From positions 1 to 64,000 of the forward strand of contig NZ_JBBKBG010000008.1 of NCBI RefSeq assembly GCF_037892545.1: DNA of 64,000 bases, in the 5' to 3' direction. The translations under genes and the position numbers were made by a program. Numbering within the stretch: position 1 is the stretch's first letter; the number at the start of each line of letters is the position of its first letter. The notes beneath the pieces are model-generated. The model searched no databases. It saw only the letters and a list, made by a program, of their open reading frames with translations, and was not told the origin of the DNA. This document shows positions 9,476-17,171 of the stretch, piece by piece. The DNA comes from Pseudogracilibacillus sp037892545 (lineage in GTDB: Bacteria; Bacillota; Bacilli; Bacillales; Amphibacillaceae).

Positions 9476-9625
9476 ATAGAAAAAATAGAATCCCAAAAAA
9501 GTAATATTGAGAAATATATTGAAGAATTTGACTTACATGGGCATACATTCTATATCTATATTTTATCTTTTTCAAAGCTTGATGAATCAAGAAGAATGAT
9601 TTTACAGGAGTTGATAATGTCTTAG
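9476..9625 (+). pseudogene. 3' fragment of an unrecognised gene
   Basis: A 49-codon open frame without a start codon or RBS, reading IEKIESQKSNIEKYIEEFDL and ending FSKLDESRRMILQELIMS. It is bracketed by the methylase remnant and a TetR remnant, so it is probably the tail of a deleted accessory gene. The family was not identified. Confidence 0.4.
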
Positions 9626-9735
9626 TGCTCCGGTAGACATTCCAGCTTCAGATGCAATTCTCGGATAAATGCTTTTTCAATGCCTTCCGTTTCAATAATT
9701 TTCCTTTTGTGATCATGATCAACAGTTTTCGGCAC
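9621..9735 (-). pseudogene. 5' fragment of a TetR-family repressor
   Basis: From a GTG with GAGGTGA upstream the frame reads MPKTVDHDHKRKIIETEGIE and KAFIR, then must shift to give ASEAGMSTGALRH. Side by side with the intact TetR at 13392-13997 (MPRIVNHEKKRK...KKEGVEKASIRR...EAGMSAGALRHYF) it is clearly the same kind of DNA-binding head, with a small internal deletion and a frameshift, cut off after the helix-turn-helix. Confidence 0.75.
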
Positions 9736-9751
9736 TCAAATCACCTCTTGC
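9715..9751 (-). repeat. repeat copy 1: TetR gene 5' end
   Basis: This 37-bp stretch covers the RBS and first codons of the TetR remnant and recurs at 11419-11455 with two mismatches, including TTTCGGCACTCAAATCACCT in both. Confidence 0.75.
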
Positions 9752-9832
9752 TTTTAATGTTGAATACGGATAATACCGTATTGGGTTTTCTGTATTGAAT
9801 CATCATACAGCTTATGATAATATATCTATAAA

Positions 9833-9851
9833 ATATATCTTAAAGATATAT
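9833..9851. promoter_or_regulatory. PadR operator (palindrome)
   Basis: ATATATCTT-A-AAGATATAT, a perfect 9+9 palindrome directly before the RBS of the PadR gene, with a further half-site (AATATATCT) at 9819-9827. PadR-family repressors bind such AT-rich dyads, so autoregulation is likely. Confidence 0.65.
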
Positions 9852-9864
9852 TAGGAGGATGGAA

Positions 9865-10452
9865 ATGAAAACTGAAACCAAATTTATTATTCTTGGCATG
9901 TTAACAATTGGATGTAAAACTGGATATGAGATTAAGAAGGTAATGGATACGAGCTTCAATTATTTCTGGAAGATGAGCTATGGTCAAATATATCCTGCTC
10001 TGAAAAAACTAGTTGATGAAGGTCTTGCAATCGTTATTCAAGTTGATGGTGATCCATTAGGAAGAAAACATTATGAAATTACGGAAAAAGGACGCGAAAA
10101 GCTTATACAATGGCTTGAAGCACCTGTTTTAGATACAGACATTCAGCGAAATGAACTTCTTGTAAAAATATTTTTTGGTAGGCATCTTTCATTTGAAAAA
10201 GTATTGGCACATCTTGACATGCAAAAAGAACTTTTAAAAGCGAAGCAAGTCATCTTTATGGAGATCGAAAAAAGTATTTTGGAACAAAAAGAAAAGGACG
10301 ATATACCCTATTGGCTGTATACATTGGACTATGGTAAACGCATGAATGAAACAGCACTTGCATGGTGTGAGGATACAAAAGAAACTATTTTAGAGAGGAG
10401 AAATAGGGTTGGTTCAAAAAAAAGAGCAGCTACAAATAACGAAGAGTGCTGA
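9865..10452 (+). CDS. PadR-family transcriptional regulator
   Basis: A protein of about 195 aa with an N-terminal PadR winged helix (residues about 8-90: FIILGMLTIGCKTGYEIKKV, then YGQIYPALKKLVDEGLA) and a C-terminal Vir/AphA-like helical dimerisation region. I chose the second ATG (9865), which lies 6 nt after AGGAGG; the ATG at 9859 touches the RBS. The 3' end overlaps the hydrolase gene by 44 nt, so the two form an operon, probably repressed by this protein through the palindrome upstream. The inducer is unknown. Confidence 0.85.
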   Translation: MKTETKFIILGMLTIGCKTGYEIKKVMDTSFNYFWKMSYGQIYPALKKLVDEGLAIVIQVDGDPLGRKHYEITEKGREKLIQWLEAPVLDTDIQRNELLVKIFFGRHLSFEKVLAHLDMQKELLKAKQVIFMEIEKSILEQKEKDDIPYWLYTLDYGKRMNETALAWCEDTKETILERRNRVGSKKRAATNNEEC

Positions 10453-11329
10453 ACAGAAAAAAACTGTTGGACAGTTTATCAATAAAGAAGCTGAAATAAA
10501 GTTCCTAAGGATTTATGACAAAGCAATGGAACAATGGCCAAGTTCGCGTCAGGAAATAGACATAGAAACAAGTTACGGACTGACACATGTATATAGTTTT
10601 GGGGCAAAGGATGGGATTCCCATTGTTTTACTTCATGGAGCGAACGGCACTTCAGCATCATGGGCAAATTTTGTTGAAGAGTTGGGAAAAAATCATCCGG
10701 TTTTTGCTGTGGATACAATTGGCGATGCAGGTAAAAGTATCCAAAAATCACCTATTCAACGTGCAGAAGATTATAGTTCTTGGTTAGACGAAGTATTGAC
10801 TGCTCTCGATGTGACAAAAGTGCATTTAATTGGTGCATCTTATGGTGGCTGGATAACCCTGAATCAAGCAGTGCATTCACCACAGTTGCTTCAATCAATT
10901 ACACTAATCGAACCAGCTCGTGCACTCGCTGGTTTAAAGTTTATAGTGTGGCCGTTTATGATTTGGGCAAGTATAATTGGACCTGACTTTGTTCGTAGAG
11001 CATTTATCTATTGGAGCAGTGCAGGTTCTTATTCCAACGAACTACAGCTGGAGTTAGTGGTTTCAGCTATGCGTGAATACAAGATGCAACGCATTCCTCC
11101 ACAATATATCTGTGATGAGGAGCTTCAATCCGTGAAAATACCAACTCTGGTGCTTTTAGGAGAGAAAAGCCCTATGCACAATTCCAAACGTGCAGCCACC
11201 CGAGCAAAAAAGCTATTGCAAAATGTTGAAGTAGAGATTCTACCAGAGGCAGGACATCAGTTGCCAGCGGATTTAGTTAATGATCGAATTTTGAAGTTCA
11301 TTGAATATGAAAAGAAATCTTTCAAATGA
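10409..11329 (+). CDS. alpha/beta hydrolase
   Basis: A 306-aa alpha/beta-fold hydrolase: oxyanion-hole motif VLLHGANG (about residue 73), nucleophile elbow GASYGGW (about 144), an acid region around LLGEKSP and the catalytic His in EAGHQLP near the end. No signal peptide, so cytoplasmic. The TTG start at 10409 has AGAGGAG upstream and lies inside the padR gene. Substrate is unknown; an esterase/lactonase controlled by PadR and responsive to a toxic phenolic or ester compound is one possibility. Confidence 0.8.
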   Translation: MVQKKEQLQITKSAEQKKTVGQFINKEAEIKFLRIYDKAMEQWPSSRQEIDIETSYGLTHVYSFGAKDGIPIVLLHGANGTSASWANFVEELGKNHPVFAVDTIGDAGKSIQKSPIQRAEDYSSWLDEVLTALDVTKVHLIGASYGGWITLNQAVHSPQLLQSITLIEPARALAGLKFIVWPFMIWASIIGPDFVRRAFIYWSSAGSYSNELQLELVVSAMREYKMQRIPPQYICDEELQSVKIPTLVLLGEKSPMHNSKRAATRAKKLLQNVEVEILPEAGHQLPADLVNDRILKFIEYEKKSFK

Positions 11330-11418
11330 AAATCTGTTCTCGTGTTCCACCATATCAGTTAATATTTGTTCAGGACTCTTCCAGAATTGGGCAATTTAAT
11401 TGAATAACAGAAGCAGAA

Positions 11419-11502
11419 ATGATCAACTATTTTCGGCACTCAAATCACCTCTTGCCTTTTTTAACACACCGCATTATTATAATTTTATCCCAGTGTGTAA
11501 AA
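11419..11502. repeat. repeat copy 2: TetR gene 5' end plus degenerate operator
   Basis: 11419-11455 repeats the TetR 5' end seen at 9715-9751. It is followed by TTAACACACC...GTGTGTAA around ATTATTATAATTTTA (11461-11500), a degenerate form of the operator at 14021-14049. The repressor gene itself is missing. The rest of 11330-11858 holds only very short ORFs; I see nothing else in it. Confidence 0.6.
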
Positions 11503-11858
11503 TAAATAAGGGGGATGTTTAGGTTCTTGAGTTCACTATAGCAACATTAAAGTGGTTGGACATTATCAAAGTGGTGAAATAGGACCTTCATGAGCAATTA
11601 AATCATTTGTAAGGTACATTCAACTTTTTTATAACCGAATAAGTTTAATAAATGGTTTATTAACAAGTTTGGGGGATAACGGGAGGGATCATAGAATGAA
11701 ACGAAGATAGTCATGGGCAGTGCGTCAGAAGTCTTTTAGGAACTACTTATCATCTAAAAGCTAGAATACTAGCCGATGGCATTCATTGGTTTGGGCAGTT
11801 AAACAGTATTGGTTAGCCATTCTGTATTTTAGAAATTTTGGTGAAGGGAGTAGAACCA

Positions 11859-12536
11859 ATGGCAAACAAGATGAAACGAAGTGGTGCAAAATGGGACGTT
11901 TTCCTTTATCATGTAATCTTATTTGTTTGTATTCATCTACTTTTTGTACAAATTTTTGGGCTAGTGCCACTTTCTGAATTAGGAAGTGTGGATTATAAGG
12001 AATATATAAAGGATAACTTTTTGAACCACGGAGTAAATATTTACCAAAATAGCATGGCTAACACCATTAGTGCTATATGGAAAACGATTCTAATTATTCA
12101 TCTAATATTAGAGATAATAGAGACTATATTTCCGAAGAAGATAAAAGAAGGTACAGAAGGTAAAAAAGAGTTAGTAATCGAAAAGATATCAGACGAAAAG
12201 GAAGAAGGAAGAACAGGTCGTGCATGGGTGTATTTGGTCATAGCAGGATTATTAGAAATTATTTGGGTATCTGCTTTAAAAATGGATATGCTTGCAGGTC
12301 CATTAATTATAGTGCTGATTATTAGTTTTGATTTGCTCATTAAATCAGTAAAGCAATTAGGTGTTGGAACTTCCTATGCAGTATTTACGGGTATTGGTGT
12401 AGTTGGGATGGTAGTTGTTGATTTCGTATTGTTTCAAGAGGAAATCAGCCTTTTGAAAGTTTTATTAGTATTATTACTTGTTGTATTTATTATCGGTTTA
12501 AAAATATCCTCGAATGAACAGGAGGACAAAAAATAA
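11859..12536 (+). CDS. SMR-family exporter subunit with extra N-terminal membrane domain
   Basis: A 225-aa protein. The C-terminal 105 residues (from about 118) are a complete four-helix small multidrug resistance unit with the essential Glu in AGLLEIIWVSALKM. The N-terminal 115 residues are not SMR: two hydrophobic helices (about 15-40 and 72-95) flanking a polar loop, then a charged Lys/Glu linker. Ordinary SMR proteins are about 105 aa. The ATG at 11859 has AAGGGAG 8 nt upstream. The gene abuts a normal SMR gene, as in heterodimeric pumps (YvdRS, EbrAB types). The role of the extension is unknown. Confidence 0.75.
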   Translation: MANKMKRSGAKWDVFLYHVILFVCIHLLFVQIFGLVPLSELGSVDYKEYIKDNFLNHGVNIYQNSMANTISAIWKTILIIHLILEIIETIFPKKIKEGTEGKKELVIEKISDEKEEGRTGRAWVYLVIAGLLEIIWVSALKMDMLAGPLIIVLIISFDLLIKSVKQLGVGTSYAVFTGIGVVGMVVVDFVLFQEEISLLKVLLVLLLVVFIIGLKISSNEQEDKK

Positions 12537-12851
12537 ATGAGTTGGGTATATTTGATTCTAGCAGGTTTAATTGAAATTGTTGGGGTTGTTGGATTAAAGA
12601 GAGTATCTGAAAAGGGTAGCTGGTTATCCTACGTAATTCTCATTGGAGGTTTTATCATCAGTTTGTCTCTTTTACGTATGTCCCTAGAACAAATTCCATT
12701 ATATGTTGCTTACGCAGTTTGGACAGGAATCGGGACAGTAGGTGCTACAGTCATCGGCATTTTATTTTATAAGGAATCAAAAAGTCCCTTGCGTATAGTA
12801 TGCATTTTCGGGATTATAGTTTCAATTATTGGATTAAGGATAGTTGAATAG
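12537..12851 (+). CDS. SMR-family exporter subunit
   Basis: A 104-aa four-helix SMR protein with the conserved Glu in MSWVYLILAGLIEIVGVVGL and the YAVWTGIGTVG motif of helix III. Its ATG follows the stop of the previous gene with no gap, and AGGAGG lies within that gene's 3' end, so the two are co-translated and probably form a heterodimeric proton-driven cation exporter. No guanidine riboswitch precedes this pair; a TetR-type operator relic lies about 360 nt upstream. Confidence 0.85.
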   Translation: MSWVYLILAGLIEIVGVVGLKRVSEKGSWLSYVILIGGFIISLSLLRMSLEQIPLYVAYAVWTGIGTVGATVIGILFYKESKSPLRIVCIFGIIVSIIGLRIVE

Positions 12852-13125
12852 ACTTACAGACATTAATTCATTAGTTTTTGGTTTTGAATAGATACTTACT
12901 GATTAGATATTTGAATTCGTAAATATTCAGACTTAAAGTATCTGGTGGTTAGTTTTACCAATCTATAAAATGAACATTCCCACACTATTTTCCAACTACG
13001 TTAATATAAGTGGTATGTGAGATGTTTTAAGAGCAATTGGCGGAGATAATAATTGATAATTATGAATTTGATATTAAATCTATAATCAATGTCCTAACAC
13101 CAAAAGAACAGCAAAGGATGTACCC

Positions 13126-13260
13126 ATGACTGACTTATTATTCTTACCAGACCTTACAGCAATTGAACCACCTCAAGAAAATGAAACAGATATGATGTTT
13201 AAAGTGGAAGCAAACCAGCCACCAGAACGTTGTCTCGAATGTGGTTTTGACAAGAAGTAA
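13126..13260 (+). mobile_element. ISL3-family transposase fragment
   Basis: 44 codons from an ATG with AAAGGATG upstream, reading MTDLLFLPDLTAIEPPQENE and ending ERCLECGFDKK. This matches the N-terminus and first zinc-finger cysteines of ISL3-type transposases as I remember them; the remaining 350 or so residues are absent. The rest of 12852-13317 carries no gene. Confidence 0.65.
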
Positions 13261-13317
13261 AGTAGAGAACAGACTTGATCATTTAAAATGATTTTAAAAT
13301 GATAAAAAAATATTCAC

Positions 13318-13351
13318 AAAGGCGATTGACGCAAATAGTTAATCGCCTTTT
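13318..13351. terminator. intrinsic terminator
   Basis: AAAGGCGATT pairs with AATCGCCTTT around GACGCAAATAGTT with T/A tracts on both sides, so it can stop transcription from either direction (SMR side and TetR side). Confidence 0.7.
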
Positions 13352-13391
13352 ACATCTACTAACCCGTTGAATAATATGGAAACATGATTAA

Positions 13392-13997
13392 CTAACTCAA
13401 TTGACTTTCATTGCAGAGTGTTTCTAAATGATAGCGGATTACTTCCTTCACCTTATCTGGAGAGTAGACGTCAGGTCTTAACAAAGCATGAATGGACAAT
13501 CCATCAATTAATGCTGCAAGCCTACTCTTTTCTAATTTTACATTAGTTGAATCAGATAAAATCCCTTGTATAGCTAATATCTCGATCATTGAACTTGCTA
13601 ATTCATACATACCATTAGTCATTTCATCTTTTTTTTCCTTTAAAGTATCACTTGTAAGTGACTGAAGTGCAAGGATCCACCAAACACTCGTTTCGATTTT
13701 CTTTTCTTCATCAATTGGTATAAGCTCTAATAAAACTTCCGCAACCGCCTGCAATGGATTGTCTGACCAACTTTTACTTTGAGAACGTTTTTCCCCTTCT
13801 TCCAGATAATAATCCATGATAAATAATAACATTTCATCCTTAGTTGAAAAATAATGTCTTAACGCTCCAGCAGACATGCCTGCTTCAATAGCAACTCTTC
13901 TTATAGATGCTTTTTCGACTCCCTCTTTCTTAATAATACTCCAAGCGGCCTCAGCAATTGACTTCCTCTTTTTTTCATGATTAACAATCCTTGGCAT
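13392..13997 (-). CDS. TetR-family transcriptional repressor
   Basis: A 201-aa TetR/AcrR protein: N-terminal helix-turn-helix (about 8-52, VEKASIRRVAIEAGMSAGAL then RHYFSTKDEML) and a C-terminal ligand/dimer domain of the BetI/TetR_C_6 type. I chose the ATG at 13997, preceded by AAGGAAAG, over an upstream in-frame GTG. It diverges from the GAP-family gene, with a perfect palindrome between them that it very probably binds. A broken relative lies 3.7 kb upstream. Confidence 0.88.
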   Translation of the reverse strand: MPRIVNHEKKRKSIAEAAWSIIKKEGVEKASIRRVAIEAGMSAGALRHYFSTKDEMLLFIMDYYLEEGEKRSQSKSWSDNPLQAVAEVLLELIPIDEEKKIETSVWWILALQSLTSDTLKEKKDEMTNGMYELASSMIEILAIQGILSDSTNVKLEKSRLAALIDGLSIHALLRPDVYSPDKVKEVIRYHLETLCNESQLS

Positions 13998-14020
13998 AAA
14001 ATCACTTTCCTTTCTTAGCA

Positions 14021-14049
14021 CAGTGTGTTATTATAATTTTAACACACTG
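14021..14049. promoter_or_regulatory. TetR operator, perfect 10-bp inverted repeat
   Basis: CAGTGTGTTA-TTATAATTT-TAACACACTG, a perfect 10+9+10 dyad centred between the divergent tetR and GAP-family genes. The spacer contains TATAAT, so repressor binding would cover the -10 region. Confidence 0.75.
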
Positions 14050-14091
14050 TATTATTTAAATTATAACATATATAAAGGAGGGACTCTATAT

Positions 14092-14805
14092 TTGATCGAA
14101 AGTATTGAAGCATTGATGCCTTCTTCATCAATAGACACATCGATAGCTTTGCTAATTATTTCTATTTGCGCATTAATTGATATATTAAGTCCTGGTGTAC
14201 TTGCTGTAACAGCTTATTTATTATTGACACAGCCTAATCAATTATCTTCTCGCTTGCTTGTTTTTTTGTTTATTACGCAGTTTGGCTATTTTCTGGTGGG
14301 CTTATTCCTATACTTTGGTGGAGATTCACTATTGAAAGAAATAGGAACATTATCTGAATTTGATTTTATCAATTGGTTTTATCTCCTTTTTGGAGCAGTT
14401 ATGGCTCTAATTAGCTTTTGTAAACCAAATGATAATACAAAAAAACGTTTAATTTCATTTATACCCCAAAAAACAACGATAAAGGGAATGATCATGTTAG
14501 GTATCATTGTTTTTCTAATTGAATTTGTAACTGCTTTGCCGTACTTTTATTCCATTTTGTTAATGAATCACCTAACAATTGAGCCTTCCTCTTCTATCTT
14601 TATTATAATTGGCTACAATCTTGTAATGGTGCTTCCTTCTCTTCTTTTGTTAGGGGTTAATTTGATGTTTAAAGAGGGACTGCAACAATTTCTAAATAAA
14701 ATTAGATCAAAATTAAATGAAGCTCCGATTTCCTCACTGTTGGTAGCGATCGGAGTAATAGGTGCGGTTTTTTTCAATATCGGACTTAGAGGCATATTAA
14801 ATTAA
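14092..14805 (+). CDS. GAP (Sap/SfLAP)-family membrane protein
   Basis: A 237-aa protein with six hydrophobic helices and the CALIDILSPGVLAVTAYLLL segment typical of the GAP/SfLAP family, LysE-like membrane proteins first described near mycobacterial lipid export genes. The TTG start at 14092 has AAAGGAGGG 9 nt upstream; upstream in-frame codons run into the operator, so a longer form is unlikely. Under the divergent TetR. Likely an exporter of an unknown hydrophobic or amino-acid-like compound. Confidence 0.7.
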   Translation: MIESIEALMPSSSIDTSIALLIISICALIDILSPGVLAVTAYLLLTQPNQLSSRLLVFLFITQFGYFLVGLFLYFGGDSLLKEIGTLSEFDFINWFYLLFGAVMALISFCKPNDNTKKRLISFIPQKTTIKGMIMLGIIVFLIEFVTALPYFYSILLMNHLTIEPSSSIFIIIGYNLVMVLPSLLLLGVNLMFKEGLQQFLNKIRSKLNEAPISSLLVAIGVIGAVFFNIGLRGILN

Positions 14806-14829
14806 AAAATTATGAATGAGGTGTTCATC

Positions 14830-15051
14830 ATGAAAGAAATAATCAGCGGACTTAGTCTACTTTTTGTTATACAGGGAGTAGGCGGATTAATTAATCATTT
14901 GACTAATGGTGGAAAAAGCTGGTTTTTGGTAAATTATATTAATGCGTTTCAAGGATTTGAAATTGTTATGGATATTATTTTTATTGTAGTTGGTGGGGTC
15001 ATAAGTTTAGCCTCTTGGAAAATAGGAGGATCAACTAAAAGAGAAAATTAA
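14830..15051 (+). CDS. small membrane protein, 73 aa
   Basis: Two predicted transmembrane helices (about 5-25 and 45-65). The ATG at 14830 has GAGGTG 6 nt upstream; an earlier ATG at 14812 lacks an RBS. It lies 24 nt after the GAP-family gene, so it is co-transcribed and probably a small partner. I do not recognise the family. Confidence 0.65.
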   Translation: MKEIISGLSLLFVIQGVGGLINHLTNGGKSWFLVNYINAFQGFEIVMDIIFIVVGGVISLASWKIGGSTKREN

Positions 15052-15160
15052 AATATAGAGCAAATAGGACGGTTTATACATAGCCGTCCAGTTTGGCGGA
15101 AGCTCCATTGAAATATATTTTTAAATGTTTATAGAGAGGAACATAGCTTTCAACTTTTTG

Positions 15161-15223
15161 AAATAGAATTTTCCATTTAATAATATGTATAAATTTTACT
15201 CCCACCTGGCTTATGTTCAGTTG
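15161..15223 (+). repeat. 62-bp dispersed repeat, copy A
   Basis: AAATAGAATTTTCC...TTTAATAATATGTATAAATTTT...CACCTG.CTTATG.TCAGT recurs in the same orientation at 19961-20023. The two copies bracket the two-component/ABC operon. Confidence 0.7.
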
Positions 15224-15233
15224 GGCTTTTTTG
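15201..15233 (+). terminator. intrinsic terminator within repeat copy A
   Basis: CCCACCTG pairs with CAGTTGGG (7 of 8) around GCTTATGTT and is followed by CTTTTTT. In copy B the stem and T-run are degraded. Confidence 0.65.
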
Positions 15234-15297
15234 TGGTTTTATTTAATCATCCATTTAAAGATACCGTAAATAACTTGGTCATTTAACTAAATAATTG

Positions 15298-15434
15298 ATT
15301 GGAATGGAGCTCATTTGACGCCAGTGGGAATAGCATGAGTCCGAAAGCCCCGCAGTGAGGCTAGCGAAACGAGGAGATTGAGGACGTACTTACGGTAAGC
15401 ATAATGGGCGGAATGGAAATCAACGGTATAAAAA
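15298..15434 (+). repeat. Bacillaceae-type dispersed structured repeat
   Basis: The stretch from TTGGAATGGAGCTCATTTG through CGCCAGTGGGAATAGCATGA, AGCCCCGCAGTGAGGC, GCGAAACGAGGAGATTGAGG to CGGAATGGAAATCAACGG has the layout of a non-coding repeat of about 130 bp that I remember from intergenic regions of many Bacillus-group genomes (ending ...GGAGCGGAAATCAACGG). Higher GC than its surroundings. No ORF. Confidence 0.55.
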
Positions 15435-15459
15435 AGGTGACGCATTGATTACGTCACTC
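15430..15459 (-). terminator. terminator of the two-component/ABC operon
   Basis: On the minus strand AGTGACG pairs with CGTCACC around TAATCAATG, followed by TTTTTT, 24 nt beyond the histidine kinase stop. Confidence 0.8.
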
Positions 15460-15482
15460 TATCATTTGACATTGAACCGAAA

Positions 15483-16391
15483 TTATCTCATTCTTATTGT
15501 TTTCCACTTGCATGTGATAGACAAATTATCGTCTTTTAACTGATTATCAATCGTCCCATTCATTTTATCCATTAAGCTTTTCACAATCGATAGGCCCAGA
15601 CCTGTACTATTTGATGTACGAGATTGATCCCTCTTATAGAATCGGTCGAACATCCTCTCTACATCCTTAACGGTAATGGATTGTACATTATTAGAAATGA
15701 TGAGCTTCGCTGTGGATTCTTCTGTTTCAAGTAGAACTTTAATTTTTCCATTGGAATGCTTTACTGCATTGGATAGTAAATTCTCGATTACTCTTTGGAC
15801 AGCTGATTCATCCGCCATAATAAAGATATCCTCATCCGGTAAATGGATAGTCGGTTCTAAGCTTTTTTCCTGGAATCGTTCATAAAAACTTATAAGTGTA
15901 TCCATTAATATATTTCTAAGGTTGATACGTTTTAATTTTAATGTATAATCTGAAGACTCGATCACACTCAAATCGAAAAATTCCTTTAACAGGATTTCCA
16001 ATCTATTTGCTCGTTCTTTAGCTATAGTAAGAAACTTTTCTCTCTCGTTAGTAGAGATAGCCTGATCCTCTGCCATTTGGATATAGCCTAAAATAGAAGT
16101 AAGCGGGGTTCTTAAATCATGAGACATATTTGCAATCAGTTGTTTTTGCTCCATCTCAAATTGTATTCTTTTTCTATTCTCAGCGACATACAAATCTATG
16201 ACCTTGTTAATCTCTACTCCTAGCTTTTCTATATCTTTATCAATTAGTGCCATATCCACTTTCTTATCGTTCTTACGATTCGTATAACTTTGTAGCTGGG
16301 TTGTTATTTTGCCTATTTCCTTCTTTAAAAGAAATAAGCGTACCATATAGAATATCGTAACGATAAGTGAGATCAATACTAGGTAAATCAT
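15483..16391 (-). CDS. sensor histidine kinase
   Basis: A 302-aa kinase with one N-terminal membrane helix (about 1-20), a short coiled linker, an H-box NMSHDLRTPLTSILGYIQMA (phosphorylated His near 92) and a HATPase_c domain with N-box (NLLSNAVKHSNG) and G2 box (STGLGLSIV). With no extracellular loop it cannot sense outside ligands by itself and probably depends on the membrane ABC transporter next to it, as in antibiotic-sensing modules (YcbLMNO/BcrAB type). Last gene of the operon; the start follows the permease stop by 12 nt. Confidence 0.88.
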   Translation of the reverse strand: MIYLVLISLIVTIFYMVRLFLLKKEIGKITTQLQSYTNRKNDKKVDMALIDKDIEKLGVEINKVIDLYVAENRKRIQFEMEQKQLIANMSHDLRTPLTSILGYIQMAEDQAISTNEREKFLTIAKERANRLEILLKEFFDLSVIESSDYTLKLKRINLRNILMDTLISFYERFQEKSLEPTIHLPDEDIFIMADESAVQRVIENLLSNAVKHSNGKIKVLLETEESTAKLIISNNVQSITVKDVERMFDRFYKRDQSRTSNSTGLGLSIVKSLMDKMNGTIDNQLKDDNLSITCKWKTIRMR

Positions 16392-16403
16392 TGCTTCACC
16401 TGC

Positions 16404-17171
16404 TTATTTGATTTCTTTTCTATTAAAAGCAATTATTCCAAAAGAAATAATCATGATTAACGAAACGGCTCCAATCACAAGCGATTTTACAATATCTCCA
16501 CTAGAAATAAATGGATTAAATACGTTAGTAAATTGATGGAAGAACGTGTATTCATATAGTTGCTTCACAACATCTGATGTTATAAATTTTTCCACAATAA
16601 ACATCAAAATCGCTACTAATAGTGTAAAAAGAATGGTCTTTCCGCTATCCTCGGTCAAAATAGTTATGATGAAAACGATCGCTGTAAAGCATACAAAATG
16701 GAGAGAAAACAAACTGAATGCTCTTGCAATATAGGAGATATTCTCTTGGTTAAATATTTCCCCATTCTCCAATAAAAAAACCATTATCATTGCAGTTAAC
16801 AATGGAATCAAGATAGTTGTAATAATAGAGCCAATCGAGTAAATGAGATATTTTGCTATAAATATATGGGATCTCTTATGGCCAGTCATCACTTGGTTTT
16901 TCATCACTCCACTTTTTGAGAATTCTGTAGAAATATAAAAGGCAGCTAGTGTACTAATAATTACATTAAAGAACAGTGGGGTGATAAATGGAGATAAACC
17001 ATTCCATTTACTAAGCCCTATTAATTCGAAAGGGGTACCTGTCATCATCCACCAGTTTGTGATAACAAGAAAATGAAGCAAAGAACTAAGAACGACTATA
17101 CTAATGGTTAGGACCCAGAATGTTTTATTCGAAGTTAATTTAAAAATTTCTGCTCTAATAAGATTAATCAT
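16404..17171 (-). CDS. ABC-2 type permease (bacteriocin/bacitracin export type)
   Basis: A 255-aa protein with six predicted membrane helices and an N-terminal INLIRAEIFKLTSNKTFW segment typical of BcrB/LanE-like permeases. The ATG at 17171 overlaps the end of the ATPase gene by 8 nt and has AGGAGGTG upstream; an in-frame GTG at 17180 sits inside that RBS and is rejected. It forms an exporter or immunity pump with the ATPase; peptide antibiotics are the likely substrate by family. Confidence 0.8.
   Translation of the reverse strand: MINLIRAEIFKLTSNKTFWVLTISIVVLSSLLHFLVITNWWMMTGTPFELIGLSKWNGLSPFITPLFFNVIISTLAAFYISTEFSKSGVMKNQVMTGHKRSHIFIAKYLIYSIGSIITTILIPLLTAMIMVFLLENGEIFNQENISYIARAFSLFSLHFVCFTAIVFIITILTEDSGKTILFTLLVAILMFIVEKFITSDVVKQLYEYTFFHQFTNVFNPFISSGDIVKSLVIGAVSLIMIISFGIIAFNRKEIK

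Noticed and set aside
15064..15085. Terminator GGACGG...CCGTCC after the 73-aa gene
   Set aside because: Short stem with no T-run; the terminator in repeat copy A at 15201-15233 is better.
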